Translations under genes and position numbers: made by a program
Notes under the pieces: model-generated
Databases searched by the model: none
What the model saw: the letters and a program-made list of their open reading frames with translations, nothing else
What the model was told of the DNA's origin: nothing
Shown here: piece after piece, positions 1-11,300 of the stretch
Layout: each line of letters begins with the position of its first letter
How positions within the stretch are numbered: position 1 is the stretch's first letter
Source: Anarhynchus alexandrinus
Lineage: Eukaryota; Chordata; Aves; Charadriiformes; Charadriidae
DNA: 64,000 nt
Direction: 5' to 3'
Assembly (NCBI GenBank): GCA_008711295.1
Contig: VUYV01000124.1
Span: 2,281,429-2,345,428, forward strand

Positions 1-779
1 AGTTGGAAGAGCCAGAACTGGTGGTTCTGGTTTACTCTAAGTTTAAAAAATGGGTGGGGAGAACAAAGTGAAGAATTTTGTATGAACAGTCATTTTGTGG
101 ATTCTCTGTATTGTGGATACTGTGCCCCATGTATTTATGCTGCTGTGAGCAGATAAAAAAAACATTCAAGCCATCATCCTTCACCATTTCCAAAGTAAAA
201 GCTGAAATTTTTCTCAGTGGGATATTATTTTGTGGAGGATAGGGTAGGAAAGGATATTCATGTTTTAGTAAAAATAACTAACTAGTTTTAGGGTAGAAAC
301 ATCTTTTACCACCTTCTGGAAATGCTTGCTAGAGGGGAAGTTTTGTAAGACTTTGGCATACAAATATTTGATCAGTACATGCCAATCTCTGAACACAAGT
401 ATACAACTTACTGCACTGACTTATGTGAGAGGAGACTGTTAAAAGCACAGTCCTCTTCTCATGCCATGGTTGTCTCCTGGCAGTTTCCTTGTGTAGTAAT
501 TGAACCCTTAATTTTAGAAGGTGTAATATATTCGAGACTTGGTTTGCGCTAAAACCCATGGCCACAAATAGTAAGTGGACAAATAAATAATAATAGTTAT
601 AGCTGAGAGAGAGACTGCATGTGAAAGTGGGCTATTTAAATTACAGATCCAGGCATACGTGTATTTTGGATGACTGGGATGCTACCCTGAAAATTAGAAC
701 GGGAATCAGCTTGGTCCTCCTCTCTGAATGCTGGAGCAGGAGTGACACTGTTAATCTGCTTTATATTCCTGTGTTTAGT
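1..779 (+). other. Probable COX16 intron, unique sequence
   Basis: AT-rich non-coding sequence that precedes the first CR1 copy. If COX16 exons 5' of 6583 lie off-window, this is intronic. I looked for the conserved segment that precedes exon 6583 (a GSFGLREF...RYDA type sequence) and did not find it here or anywhere up to 6582. I see no RNA gene or repeat in it. Confidence 0.5.
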
Positions 780-1211
780 AGAATCATAGAATGGTTTGGG
801 TTGGAAAGGACCTTTAAAGGTCATCTAGTCCAAAGCCCCTGCGATGAGCAGGGACAACTTCAACTAGGTCAGGTTGCTCAGAGCCCTGTCCAACCTGACC
901 TTGGATGTTTCCAGGGGTGGGGCGTCTACTACCTCTCTGGGCAACCTGTTCCAGTGTTTTACCATCCTCATTGCAAAAAAATTCTTCCTTATATCTAGTC
1001 TAAATCTTCCCTCTTTTAGTTTAAAACCATTACCCCTTGTCCTATCGCACTGTCCCTGATAAAAATTTTGTCCCCATCTTTTCTGTAGGCCCCCTTTAAG
1101 TACTGGAAGGCTGCAATCAGGTCTCCCTGAAGCCTTCTCTTCTCCAGGCTGAAGAACCCCAACTCTCTCAGCCTGTCTTCACAGGAGAGGTGCTCCATCA
1201 CTCTGAACATC
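780..1211 (-). mobile_element. CR1 LINE, 5'-truncated 3' end
   Basis: The + strand begins AGAATCATAGAATGGTTTGGG, which is the complement of the CR1 3' terminus, so the element reads on the minus strand. The distal part translates on the minus strand as [21 protein letters not shown] and [18 protein letters not shown]. This is the well-known C-terminal end of the CR1 ORF2 reverse transcriptase protein. The rest is 3' UTR. The copy is truncated and carries a stop soon after, so it is dead. It shares diagnostic bases with the copy at 10475 (AAAGGTCATCTAGTCCAAAG), which marks an older subfamily than the copies at 38205 and 48133. Confidence 0.95.
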
Positions 1212-3148
1212 AAAAGGGGATAGTGATGGTGTTCTTTGGGTTCCTTTGTGGAAGAGATGTCCTTTCCCTATCCTGGAGGTAAACTTACTGACATTGACAA
1301 ATTTCGCAGTTGCTCTCTGTCTGTATTATTTGTTTCTGAGCCGAAATGAACTGTGGTCACTGAAGATCAGCGCAAACTTGTTAGCTAGAGAATTTTTTTA
1401 GTAGCAGCACATTTAGGTTTAGAACTGTGCCAGGAATATTTGTGTCACAAACAAAAATTTCCTTTTACTGAAAAGAGTGTAGAGAGGCCAACAGTTTATC
1501 ACAGTGCACTGTTGGAGTCCCTGGTTTGGTAGAGGCTGCAAGCACCAGGTGTTCTTGTTTTGCTCTGAAGTGATGCCCCTTGTCTGCACCCTGAGGTGCA
1601 CCTTTTTTCCAGCCAGAAATTCTGTCCAGGTTCTAATTGAAAAACTGAAATGTCAGCCTTAAAAAGAGAAGTGGCAGCCTGGTTTTGAAAGGATTTTAGG
1701 TACTTACAGCCTCAAATAGCTACCTGCGAAGATTTCTAAGAATAATTTTCTGCTTAACCCCTATTACTTTTAGCCACCTAAGAATAGTTTTTAAGTCTGT
1801 ATCTTTGGGAACCTTTTGAAGTTTAGTAAGGGTAAATCTGAAGGAACAGCGGAGTGTGAAATGGGACAAAATTCTAATTTGAAAACTTTGTTCTTAGACC
1901 TTTTTTGAGGTTTGTCTATATACCTGCCTTTGCACTTTGAATTGATGTACTATGAAATAAGCATTAATTTTTGCTGCAAGTGCTACATAGGAAAAAAACC
2001 AACAATGCCTCAGAATAAAAAAAGTAAAGCCTTGAAAAATTATATTTACAATATTGGTTTTGAAGCCTTGCAGACAGGTTCTTATGAAAGCTGCCTGAAT
2101 AGTCGCATCAAATATTTCAATAGTTTTTCAGTAAGAATTTAATGTGAAGTTATGCTGTAATTAGAAGTCCACACATCTTTTAATTCCATATTTAGAGACA
2201 AAGCTTGAATTTAAATGGATCTTAAATCTGAGATTTAGCCTGACAAGAAGGAGTCCTGTAGTGTAAAGGGATATTGTCTTCTGTTCCTTCCTGCCTTCTA
2301 AATAATGGTACAGAGCACACTGCCAGGCCATTATGGCATTTGGGCTTTGTCTGCTTCCCCCATCATATTTACTAATAGGGATTTGTATTCATAATTGAGC
2401 TGATGATTCATTTGCCAGTACATAGCTGAATACTTTTAGCTCATTTGGCAGTATGTGTGTTGGCGTAGCAGTCATCATGGACGCGAAATGTATGTGTTTG
2501 TATTTGGATCTTGTGGCAGATGTGTAATATAAAGGAGCTACGGCTTTGGCAAGGCCACTTTCCTGACTCTGCCCACATTTTAACTGTTCCCTGGTTATGA
2601 TCTGTGATTGTGGCTCACATTGATGTTTATCTGCCCTTTCAGAGTAAAAATACATGTTCGGTTTTCCTTTTTTTTTGTTCTTGTGATGTCGCAAAGATAG
2701 TGCAGCATGGTACAAACACTGTGGAAACAGAACTTTATAATATACTTTTTCTCAACTGCCATATTGCTTCTGAAAACAATTTGTAACCTGTCTGTTTCCA
2801 TTTGGCAACTGAAAAGCAAGGGTTTGCAATGAAGGCTTTAGAAAGTGCAGATGACTCAATTTCTGTGCAGAGTCAAGTATGTTTAAATTATTCTATGTGG
2901 GTAAGTGTGTAGGGAACAAAAAAGGGAAAGAGATGATGAAATACATACTTGCTCCGTTCTTTTTTTTGTGTGACTTTGAGCAAAATAACATGTTCTGCAG
3001 AGTGGACTTAAGTCTTTCATATGCCTATATGTTAAATATTAAGAGCTTGCCAAGATGTGTGTATAGTGTGCCCTCAAAACAGGGTTTAAACAGTCTTCTT
3101 TGGTAAGTTAATTTGCTGACTAAAACTTCTGCTTCTGAAGAAGGAGTA
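1212..3148. other. Intronic sequence without recognised features
   Basis: AT-rich single-copy-looking DNA between the CR1 copy and the LTR. Short open frames such as 1912-2142 and 2389-2715 have no domain, no conserved composition and no paired splice sites. I treat them as chance. Nothing else stands out. Confidence 0.6.
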
Positions 3149-3628
3149 TGTATTGGGTTTGCATGGAAAGGTTTTGGTAGCAGAGAAGCTACAGGGTGGT
3201 TTCTGTGAGAAGCTGCTAGAAGCTTCCCCTGTATCTGACATAGCCAAAGCCAGCCGGCTACAAGAGGGACCCGCCACTGGCCAAGGCTGACCCCATCAGC
3301 GACAGTGGTGGTGCCTTTGTGAGAACATATTTAAGAAGGAGAAAAAGTTACTGTGCAACAGCAATTGCAACCGGAGAGAGGAGTGAGAATATGTGACAGA
3401 AACTACTCTGCAGACACCAAGGTCAGTGAAGAAGGAGGGGAGGAGGTGCTTCAGGCGCTGGAGCAGAGATTCCCCTGCAGCCCGTGGTGAAGACCATGGT
3501 GAGGCAGGCTGTCCCCCTGCAGCCCGTGGAGGTCCACAGTGGAGCAGCTATCCACCTGCAGCCTGTGGAGGACCCCATGCCAGAGCAGGTGGATGCTCGA
3601 AGGAGACTGACTCCATGGGAAGCCTTCA

Positions 3629-3880
3629 CTGGAGCAGGCTCCTGGCAGGACCTGTGGCCCTGTGGAGAGAGTAGCCCACACTGGAGCAGGTTTGCTGGCA
3701 GGACTTGTCACCCTGTGGGGGACCCACGTTGGAGCAGTCTGTTCCTGAAGGACTGCATCCCATGGAAGGGACGCATGCTGGAGTAGTTCATGAAGAACTG
3801 TAGCCTGTGGGAGGGACTCACGTTAGAGAAGTTTGTGGAGAACTGTGTCCCATGAGAGGGACCCCATGCTGGAGCAGGGG
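3629..3880 (+). repeat. Degenerate 45-52 bp tandem units inside the LTR
   Basis: A CTGGAGCAGG-like start recurs at 3629, 3681, 3729, 3778, 3823 and 3869, giving spacings of 52, 48, 49, 45 and 46 bases. Each unit then carries a GGACTG...CCCATGG...GGGAC-like core. Less regular relatives appear upstream at 3458, 3539 and 3580. The array is a minisatellite inside the LTR and explains the open frames there. Confidence 0.8.
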
Positions 3881-4098
3881 AAGAGTGTGAGGAGTCCTCC
3901 CCCTGAAGAGGAAGGAGCAGTAGAGACAACATGTGATGAACTGACTGCAACCCCCATTCTCCATCCCCCTGTGCCGCTCGGGGGGAGGAGGTTGAGAATT
4001 CCGGAGTAGAGTTGAGCCCTGGAGAAAGGAGGGGTGTGAGGAAGGTGTTTTAAGATTTGGGTTTTATTTTCTCATTATCCTCTTCTGATATGATTGGC

Positions 4099-4104
4099 AA
4101 TAAA
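4099..4104 (+). terminator. LTR poly(A) signal AATAAA
   Basis: AATAAA followed about 20 bases later by GT-rich DNA (GTTGTGTCTGG). This is the expected 3'-processing signal of the retroviral LTR. It lies in sense orientation within a COX16 intron, so it could in principle cause premature polyadenylation of COX16 pre-mRNA. Confidence 0.55.
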
Positions 4105-4291
4105 TTAAATTAATTTTTCCCCAAGTTGTGTCTGGTTTTGCCCATAATAGTAATTGGTGAGTGATCTTCCTTTCCTTAACTCAACCCACGAGCCTTTTAT
4201 TATATTCTCTCTCCCCTGCCCAGCTGGGGAAGGGAAGTGATAGAGCGGCTTTGGTGGGCACCTGTTGTCCAGCCAGGGTCAACCCACCACA

Positions 4292-6582
4292 GAATTTCTC
4301 TTCATTTCTTATCTACAGGATAACTTTTTTTCCTGAGAAATTTCAGCTAGCCTCCTTCATTTTGGCATTTTTGTCAATATTAAATCTATAGCATCAAACA
4401 GTTATGAGTATTGGGATGCTGTGTCTCATTTTTAGCTAGTCCCTTTGTGCAGGCAGAGGAGAATGAATACACAAGGAAGTCTGAGGACTGAGGGGCCTGA
4501 AGGGGAGGAGAAGCAACAGTAACTTCACTGCTTGTTTTGCTTTGCCTTGCACAAGTGTGGCCATGCAAACACCACACATTAAAAAAACCACACTAAAAAT
4601 TGCTAAAATAAAACTTGATAATGGGGATATTGAGCTGTCTTTGTAAGTTAAATTCTGGCTGGGTTAATTAAGTAAAAATGCTGCTCCAACCATGTTATCT
4701 TGGGTGCCTTATTATTAAATGAAGGGAAGACATAGGAGGAAATAAAACTCTTGTTTCTTTACTTGCTGGAGCATGTTTCCCCTTGTCCATATGTGTATTG
4801 TGAGAACACCAAGTATAACAAATAGCGTTTGCATTTAGTTCTGAATACAGTGAGGTCCATGATCACTCTTATCTCTGCGAAAGCAAGCTCCAAAGCCCGT
4901 GTGGCTGCCCAAAGAGTTCACATTTCTGCACGTGTGATGGATGGGTTCGTTGTTCTAATGAAGCATGGCAGTTGCTGGAGGTCGTGGTCACAGAAGGAGA
5001 GGCAATCCATCTTTAACAAGGGGCAGTTCTATGGAGGCCTTGAATGCCAAGGCAGGGATGTAGAATTTCGTTTATCATTTGATGTAGAGGGCCAGTGCAG
5101 AGACAGTACCTTGTTTTACGAGGTGAGTTTGTTTTATTTTTTTATTAGAAAGAAGGTGGGAGCTGTATCCTGCACAAACTTTAACCATTTTAGATGTTTT
5201 GGCTTAGTTCCCAAGTGTAATGGGTCCGGAGGTTCCAAATGCATATATTTCTGTGGCCAGATCTCTGATCAGATAGGGAAATCTGGCCATGCAGAGGTGG
5301 TGTTAGACTTGCCTGTCTGAGCATCCTTAGGAACTGAGGCCTCACAGGCTTCATACTGACTAGCAGGCAGTGTCTGTAATCAAGGGGAACATGATGGCCT
5401 GGGGAAATTCTTCAGAGCAATCCCCATCAATACAGATAGTAAGTGTCTATTTAAAGTACCTCTGAGAATTAGGAGCTTGTGTTGGGGCAGACTCTGAAGG
5501 TGGATCTTCTCATCGACCAGGCAAACTCTATAACTTGTGTTCCCTCCTTTTTCTTTTCTAGACTGCTTATAGACATTCGAGATTGGTTGTGATGAGGGTA
5601 ACTGAGCCCTTTTCATTCAGATCAAGAAGAAGCAAATTAAGAATAACAACTTTTCTTCACTGAACTAGTCATAGTTGGACTAGTGTACTATGAATGTAGA
5701 GCTAAACACATTACCAGTCTCCTGTTTGTTTAACACTGGTTGTATTTAAGGTCGAGAAACGAGAATGTTTTCTCATGGTAGATTTATTTGATGTTTTAAT
5801 TGATTAGCCTAAAGACTGTGTCTGAATACTGCATATGTGGCTGATGTCTGTTTGAGGAGAACATAAAACACTTTCTCTAAGCATGAAGAATGCTAATTAT
5901 CTTTTTCCCCTTTGCTTCTACTCTTAAGCCTGTGGGAGACAGATGCAAAGGGAGGGATGAACATAACTTCTTCTGGGCTCAGATGTTAAAATGTGGAACA
6001 CATCTGCTGTGCTTCACTGACATTTCTGTTCTTAGATTTGATCTTTGAACAAAATTCTCTGAAAGGTGTCAGGAATCACCAGCATTGTCAGTACAGAATC
6101 AAAACTAGGAAAGAGCCGTGTTCACCAGAAAATTGGAAGTTTGATTCATCCTTAGACTTTGAAAACCAGAATATATTGTATACCTATTCACTGAACATAA
6201 CAGTCAGCAGTAAAATATATAACGTGATCACAATTTTCTCTTTCTTGGTCTTTCTTGTTTCCTATGTTTAAGGCTTTGGTTAGTTTGACAGTTTCAAACT
6301 AAACAGTTACAGATTTAAGTATCTAAGGTAATGCAAGTGCAGGGCTAGTTACAAATGTGCTTCCTTTTTGATTTGAAAAGTTTTGCTGTTGACCTGTCTC
6401 TTTTCAGCTCAATTCTTGTACTGTGTTCATCATCCTGGTATCTGAACAAACAGCACACAAACTTATTTGGAGGAGAGGAGGATTTGCATGTACCAATATT
6501 TAGTTTATGTGGGGTCAAGATTTCTTTAAAAAAATAATTCTTAAAAGCAAAGATTTTTGCTGTATTTTTGTTTGTCTTGCAG
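4292..6582. other. COX16 intron between the LTR and exon 6583
   Basis: Mostly AT-rich non-coding sequence. It contains an open frame on the + strand at 4829-5320 (163 codons), which runs through a good GTGAGT donor at 5123. I do not recognise the protein and leave it as a chance open frame, discussed among the findings. Nothing else is supported. Confidence 0.5.
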
Positions 6583-6645
6583 GTTGATCCAGCTTTGAAA
6601 GAAAAATTAAAACAGAACACTGTGACACTGGAATCTGAATATGAG
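6583..6645 (+). CDS. COX16: COX16, penultimate coding exon (21 codons)
   Basis: COX16 is a small single-pass protein of the mitochondrial inner membrane that helps assemble cytochrome c oxidase, mainly by acting on the COX2 subunit and its copper delivery. This exon encodes VDPALKEKLKQNT followed by VTLESEYE. It lines up without gaps with the part of human COX16 I remember as MDPELEKKLKEN... and SLESEYE, with about 13 of 21 residues identical. The upstream sequence is a pyrimidine tract ending in TTGCAG, and a GTAAAA donor follows at 6646. The exon is 63 bases and begins and ends in phase 0, so it joins in frame to the exon at 20447. The encoded segment lies just after the membrane anchor and faces the intermembrane space. 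The first residue is Val where human has Met. The exons for the N-terminus and membrane helix (about 47 residues in human) were not found and probably lie left of the window. Confidence 0.88.
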
Positions 6646-9600
6646 GTAAAATAAATTTTGTTGCTTGGGGCTTATAACCTTGACTAACCTTGATTACCCT
6701 GGCCGCTGGTGGGTTGTATCTGTCCCTAACTAAAATTAGATCAGCCATCTGCCTTTGACTCGTTCATGTCCAATAAAAACAAGGTTTTATGTAAAGAAAG
6801 GTTTTTGAACATAGAGTGCTTCTTTCTGAACACAGGTTTACTTTGATGTCCAGGTGCCAAGTACAGTGATACAAATAAATTCCACTATTTCTGTGGTTAA
6901 CCTAGTCTATAAATGTAGAGCTGATGTTGGTTTTAAACAGAATGTGTATATGTCAACACTTCTACTGCATGAGTTTTGATGATCTTTAGACCAAATTACA
7001 GAACAATGTGCTTGACGAGCTTTCTGTTATTTCTTGCTTCTGAAAATTACGTGTATCTTTCAAACAACTGCTGTTCCTTTTTTGCTATTTCAGAGAATTT
7101 TATAGAAAAATATTTCACTCTTTTCTCAACAATGCATTTTCTTCAAATATTACTGAGCTCCACAATGGCTGTTTTGGCCAATTTAATATCCAGAGTTTCA
7201 TAAATCTTCATGCTTGCAAAAAGCCATGTTAGGAAAACTGGAAAAAGCCTCCCTGTATCCAGAACAAAGGGTAAAGCTATTTAAGATAATTTTTAGTGTT
7301 TTAAAATGACTTGTATCAAAGGTCCAGCTAACACTTCATCTTTCTCTGTGGTCTTTATGCTGAACAGAGGTTTTCTTTTTCTTCCCATACCACATTCCTG
7401 TCACAACAAGCCTTTGAAGAGCTTGATTGTACCTGTAGCTCTCATACTTAGGTGTCCAAAAGGCAGTACATGGTCTTGCTAATAAAACCTTCCTATTATA
7501 TTACTCTTTTGTGATTTGTCTGAAATAAAAATAAAACTTACCTTTTGTATTTTTACATGCCTAAATTCACAGAACACCTGCCTGCATGCCGGGTTTGTGA
7601 TAGTGTATTACCATTATTGCAAGCAGTTTTGGGCTGTCCTCCTTCTACAAAGAACTGTGTTTTATGGCGTAGGGAATAAAAAGATTTGATCCCTGAATAC
7701 ATACAAATCCATTACGTTCTGATTGCCTCTGGGATTATTGTGTCTTTCACTTTCCATAGAATATACTGTAAGGCTGCTCTGATTTATTTATGTGGAAGGA
7801 ACCACAAGCAGTACAAGGAACCACATCTCTCTGTTTAACTCATTACCTAACCTCAAAATCAACTGATCTGTATTCAGATATGCCTTGCTTTCTCTCCAGA
7901 AGATAAGTAAATAGTTGCAGGATAATATTTAAATGGCCATATTTGCATTAGCTTTATGGATAAATCAATGGTAATAAAATACAACTGGCATAAAAACATA
8001 TTAGAAGTCTACTTGGGTAATGAGGCTTCTTCCTGATGGACAGAAATGACAGAAACAATCTTATTTTTCTCTTAATCTAAACTGCAGAGAGTTCCCAGGC
8101 CAAAATTCTTCCAAAGTAGTAGTATTTGGGTGTTATAGAGGGCAGACCAGTTCAACAGAACAAATGGATTTGCATTTTCACATAATGAAAATAGATTCAG
8201 ATTGTTGTTTTGAACTCTGATCTCAATGTATACTTTACTGTGGGCACCAACTTGCAAGCACTAGGCATATTCATTTCTTGCTTCAGTGAAACTTGTGGAA
8301 CTACCAGCAGTCATGCACATACTTCGCAAGCTCCACACTGAGTGTGTGATTATTTTAGTCAATGCTACCTCTATATTCTGGTGGACAAAATCTAACCAAT
8401 CAGTGAGTTACAGCTAACCTTTAGGACAGTAGTTTTCTGTGGGCCCTATGTGTTCCAGGCTAGAGGGTTTGGGGTGGGTTTTTTTTCCCCCTTTCTTTAT
8501 TTTTTTAACTTGTCCAAAATACAGCTCTTAAGAACATCTTCTAATTCTATATATAGGTCACATTGGAGGAATACACTGGTGGCTGTTACTAAATATGGTA
8601 TGATAAGAGATCAAGGGCAGTAAAAAAAAAGTTGCTGTTTTGATATGTAAAGCTTTATTTTACAATATTATTAGCATTATATCTGCAGCTGTTACTGAGG
8701 ACACCAAGCCAGCTCTTTTGAAGCATGGTTGCCTGATGCATGCAAATGTCCATTGGCCCTCCCTAAGACTTTGAAAAATATCGTATTGTCCTTACAGAAA
8801 TGTACATATTGAATACATGGTGAACTCTTTTAGAATGTTGTAACTTCTGCTATAAGCATACATCTTTATAGGCATATTGCAAAAGATAAAGACATTTTCG
8901 ATACTTCAAACATGTTGAAGTCTGCATTTTGTCTCCAATGTGGTGGTGGTGATGATAAAAGTTGTAATCATGTATTTAATCAAGTTACTGTGAGGAAATG
9001 AACATAAAGACATTTTCTCACCTTCTAATTTACTAAATTACATCTTCTCAAACTATACAAAATTTACTTTATTTCATATAAGAGTATTTCTGGCCAGAAT
9101 AGTATTTTGAGGAAGAAAGAATTTGCATGTGTAATTCGTACTGCACTTCTTATATCTCAGATCTGTTAATAATGCCATTTATCTTGTGCCTTGGGCTGTG
9201 CCAGAGGAGCAAGCTACCTTTGCATGCGTTCTCCATTGTTTATGCATTCCTCTCACACACCTTATGTGTCCTCATATGGCCAATTAGTCCTTCCTGCTCC
9301 CCTTTGCCTAATACATCATTGCTCTGTCCACTAGTGACACTGGTACTAATGTGAATGGAATTCTGCTGCTGAGCTGGGCCTTGTAGAACACACTGTAAAA
9401 GATGTCAAGTGTTTGACCTGTGACAAAAGCCTAGAGTATTTTATTTGAAAGCACAAAAATATTGTTTGAAACAGGGGGATAAAAAACTCATTAATGTGAT
9501 GAGTGAAGAGCATTCTCGTGGATGTTTAACAAGCACAGTACATTCCTTTGCATTGTTTTAAATGCAATCTCAAAATAACGTTCCTTATTCTAGCACTTGC

Positions 9601-10474
9601 TTTCTGTACTTCTGTGAAATTAATGGTCTAGTACACACTAAAAAATCTGGCCTCAGTCAGTTACATCAGACTCCAAAATAAAGAATTGTTGTTTAGGGTT
9701 TTTCAAGCAAATAAAAATGCCTTTAAGAAAAATTTATTAACATTTTATAATGGAAAAATCAGTTAGGTTTGAGTCACATAAATTATATCCTATGGGAGCC
9801 ATTGGCAATTGAAGGCAGAGGAAAAACATATCACAATAAATAAAAAATGTGAAGGATTGCTATGGAAACAGTAAATGAGAAGTTATAAAGCAGAGAAGAT
9901 TGATAAAAGATGCTAAGGACATCAGAGAGTTGTCTGGTAAGTAAGCTGACAAAGATATGGGTAAGAGGATGGTGTTGCAGCAAACTAAGAATAAAATAAT
10001 GAGGATGTAAACTCACGTGTAACTGCGTTGGCAAAGTAGCAACATTCAAAAAATGTATTTGTATTTCTTTTAGAGAAAAAAGTCCTTTATATTCAAATCA
10101 GAAGAGACAAGGGATATACTTCCAAACTTCTTAATAACCAAACAAGATGTTATTTAATATCTATTAGGCTTTGAGGGTTTATAGCAGAGTTCCAAGAAAA
10201 TGGTTGGAAGACTTCAGTGGCTGCTGAAAATCTCAATCTGGGAATGATGGTTCTCTGGGAATCACCACCGGCCAGGAACGTGTTCTGTGAGACTTGGGAC
10301 ATACCTGGGCAATACTGAGTACTTGTTTCAGTGATGTGAAAGAAATTGTAAAACCATTACCGATGTGCAAGTGACACAAAAGTATTGAAATAGTAAAAGT
10401 ATGGCAAGACAGGAACAGAAAGCTGTTTGTATTACTTGGTAATCTGAGCCTATTAAATCAGCAAAGTGCCTTTT

Positions 10475-11300
10475 AGAATCATAGAAGGGTTTGGGTTGGA
10501 GGGGACCTTTAAAGGTCATCTAGTCCAAAGCCCCTGCAACGAACAGGGACATCTTCAACTAGATCAGGTTGCTCAGAGCCCCGTCCAACCTGACCTTGGA
10601 TGTTTCCAGGGATGGGGCGTCTACTACCTCTCTCGGCAACCTGTTCCAGTGTTTCACCACCCTCATTGTATAAAAATTTCTTCCTTATATCTAGTCTAAA
10701 TCTCCCCTCTTTTAGTTTAAAGACATTACCCCCTGTTCTATCACAACAGCCCCTGATAAAAAGTTTGTCCCTATCTTTCCTGTAGGCCCCCTTTAAGTAC
10801 TGGAAGGCTGCAATCAGTTCTCCCCGGAGCCTTCTCTTCTCCAGACTGAACAGCCCCAGCTCACTCAGCCTGTCTTCATAGGAGAGGTGCTCCAGCCCTC
10901 TGATCATTTTTGTGGCCCTCCTGGACCTGCTCCAACAGGTCCATGTCTTTCCTGTGCTGGGGGCTCCAGAGCTGGACGCAGTACTCCAGGTGGGCTCTCA
11001 CGAGAGCAGAGTAGAGGGGTAGAATCACCTCCTTCAAACTGCTGGCCACGCTTCTTTTGATGCAGCCCAGGATACAGTTGGCTTTCTGGGCTGCGAGTGC
11101 ACGTTGCCGGCTCATGTCCAGCTTTTCATCCACTGGTACCCTCAAGTTCTTCTCGGCAGGGCTGCTCTAAATCCCTTCATCCCCCAGCATGTATTGATGC
11201 CAGGGGTTGGCCCGACCCAGGTGCAGGGCCCTGCACTTGGCCTTGTTGAACCTCATGAAGTTCATGTGGGTCCACTTCTCACGCTTGTCCGGGTCCCTCT
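10475..11300 (-). mobile_element. CR1 LINE, longest copy in the window (826 bp)
   Basis: A minus-strand CR1 3' part. Reading on the minus strand from 11145, [17 protein letters not shown] then [21 protein letters not shown] is the C-terminal portion of the CR1 reverse transcriptase. A frameshift near 10905 moves the continuation [20 protein letters not shown] to another frame. The 11146-11300 end matches the CR1 segment that reads GGTGCAGGGCCCTGCACTTG on the + strand. The copy is truncated at 11300 and inactive. It shares subfamily-specific bases with the copy at 780 and has the same orientation. Confidence 0.95.

Larger units (their letters stand above)
3149..4291 (+). mobile_element. Solo LTR of an avian endogenous retrovirus (sense to COX16)
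   Basis: The block starts TGTATTGGGTTTGCATGG and ends GGGTCAACCCACCACA, so it has the TG...CA ends of an LTR. It resembles a long LTR family I know from bird genomes. It holds a TATA-like ATATTTAAG near 3327, a run of degenerate 45-52 base tandem units at about 3629-3880, a poly(A) signal AATAAA at 4099-4104 and a GT-rich stretch (GTTGTGTCTGG) 20 bases after it. No gag, pol or env sequence adjoins either side, so this is a solo LTR left by recombination. I could not find a matching target-site duplication beside it (GAGTA on the left, GAATT on the right), which fits an old insertion. Exact ends are uncertain by a few bases. Confidence 0.85.
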
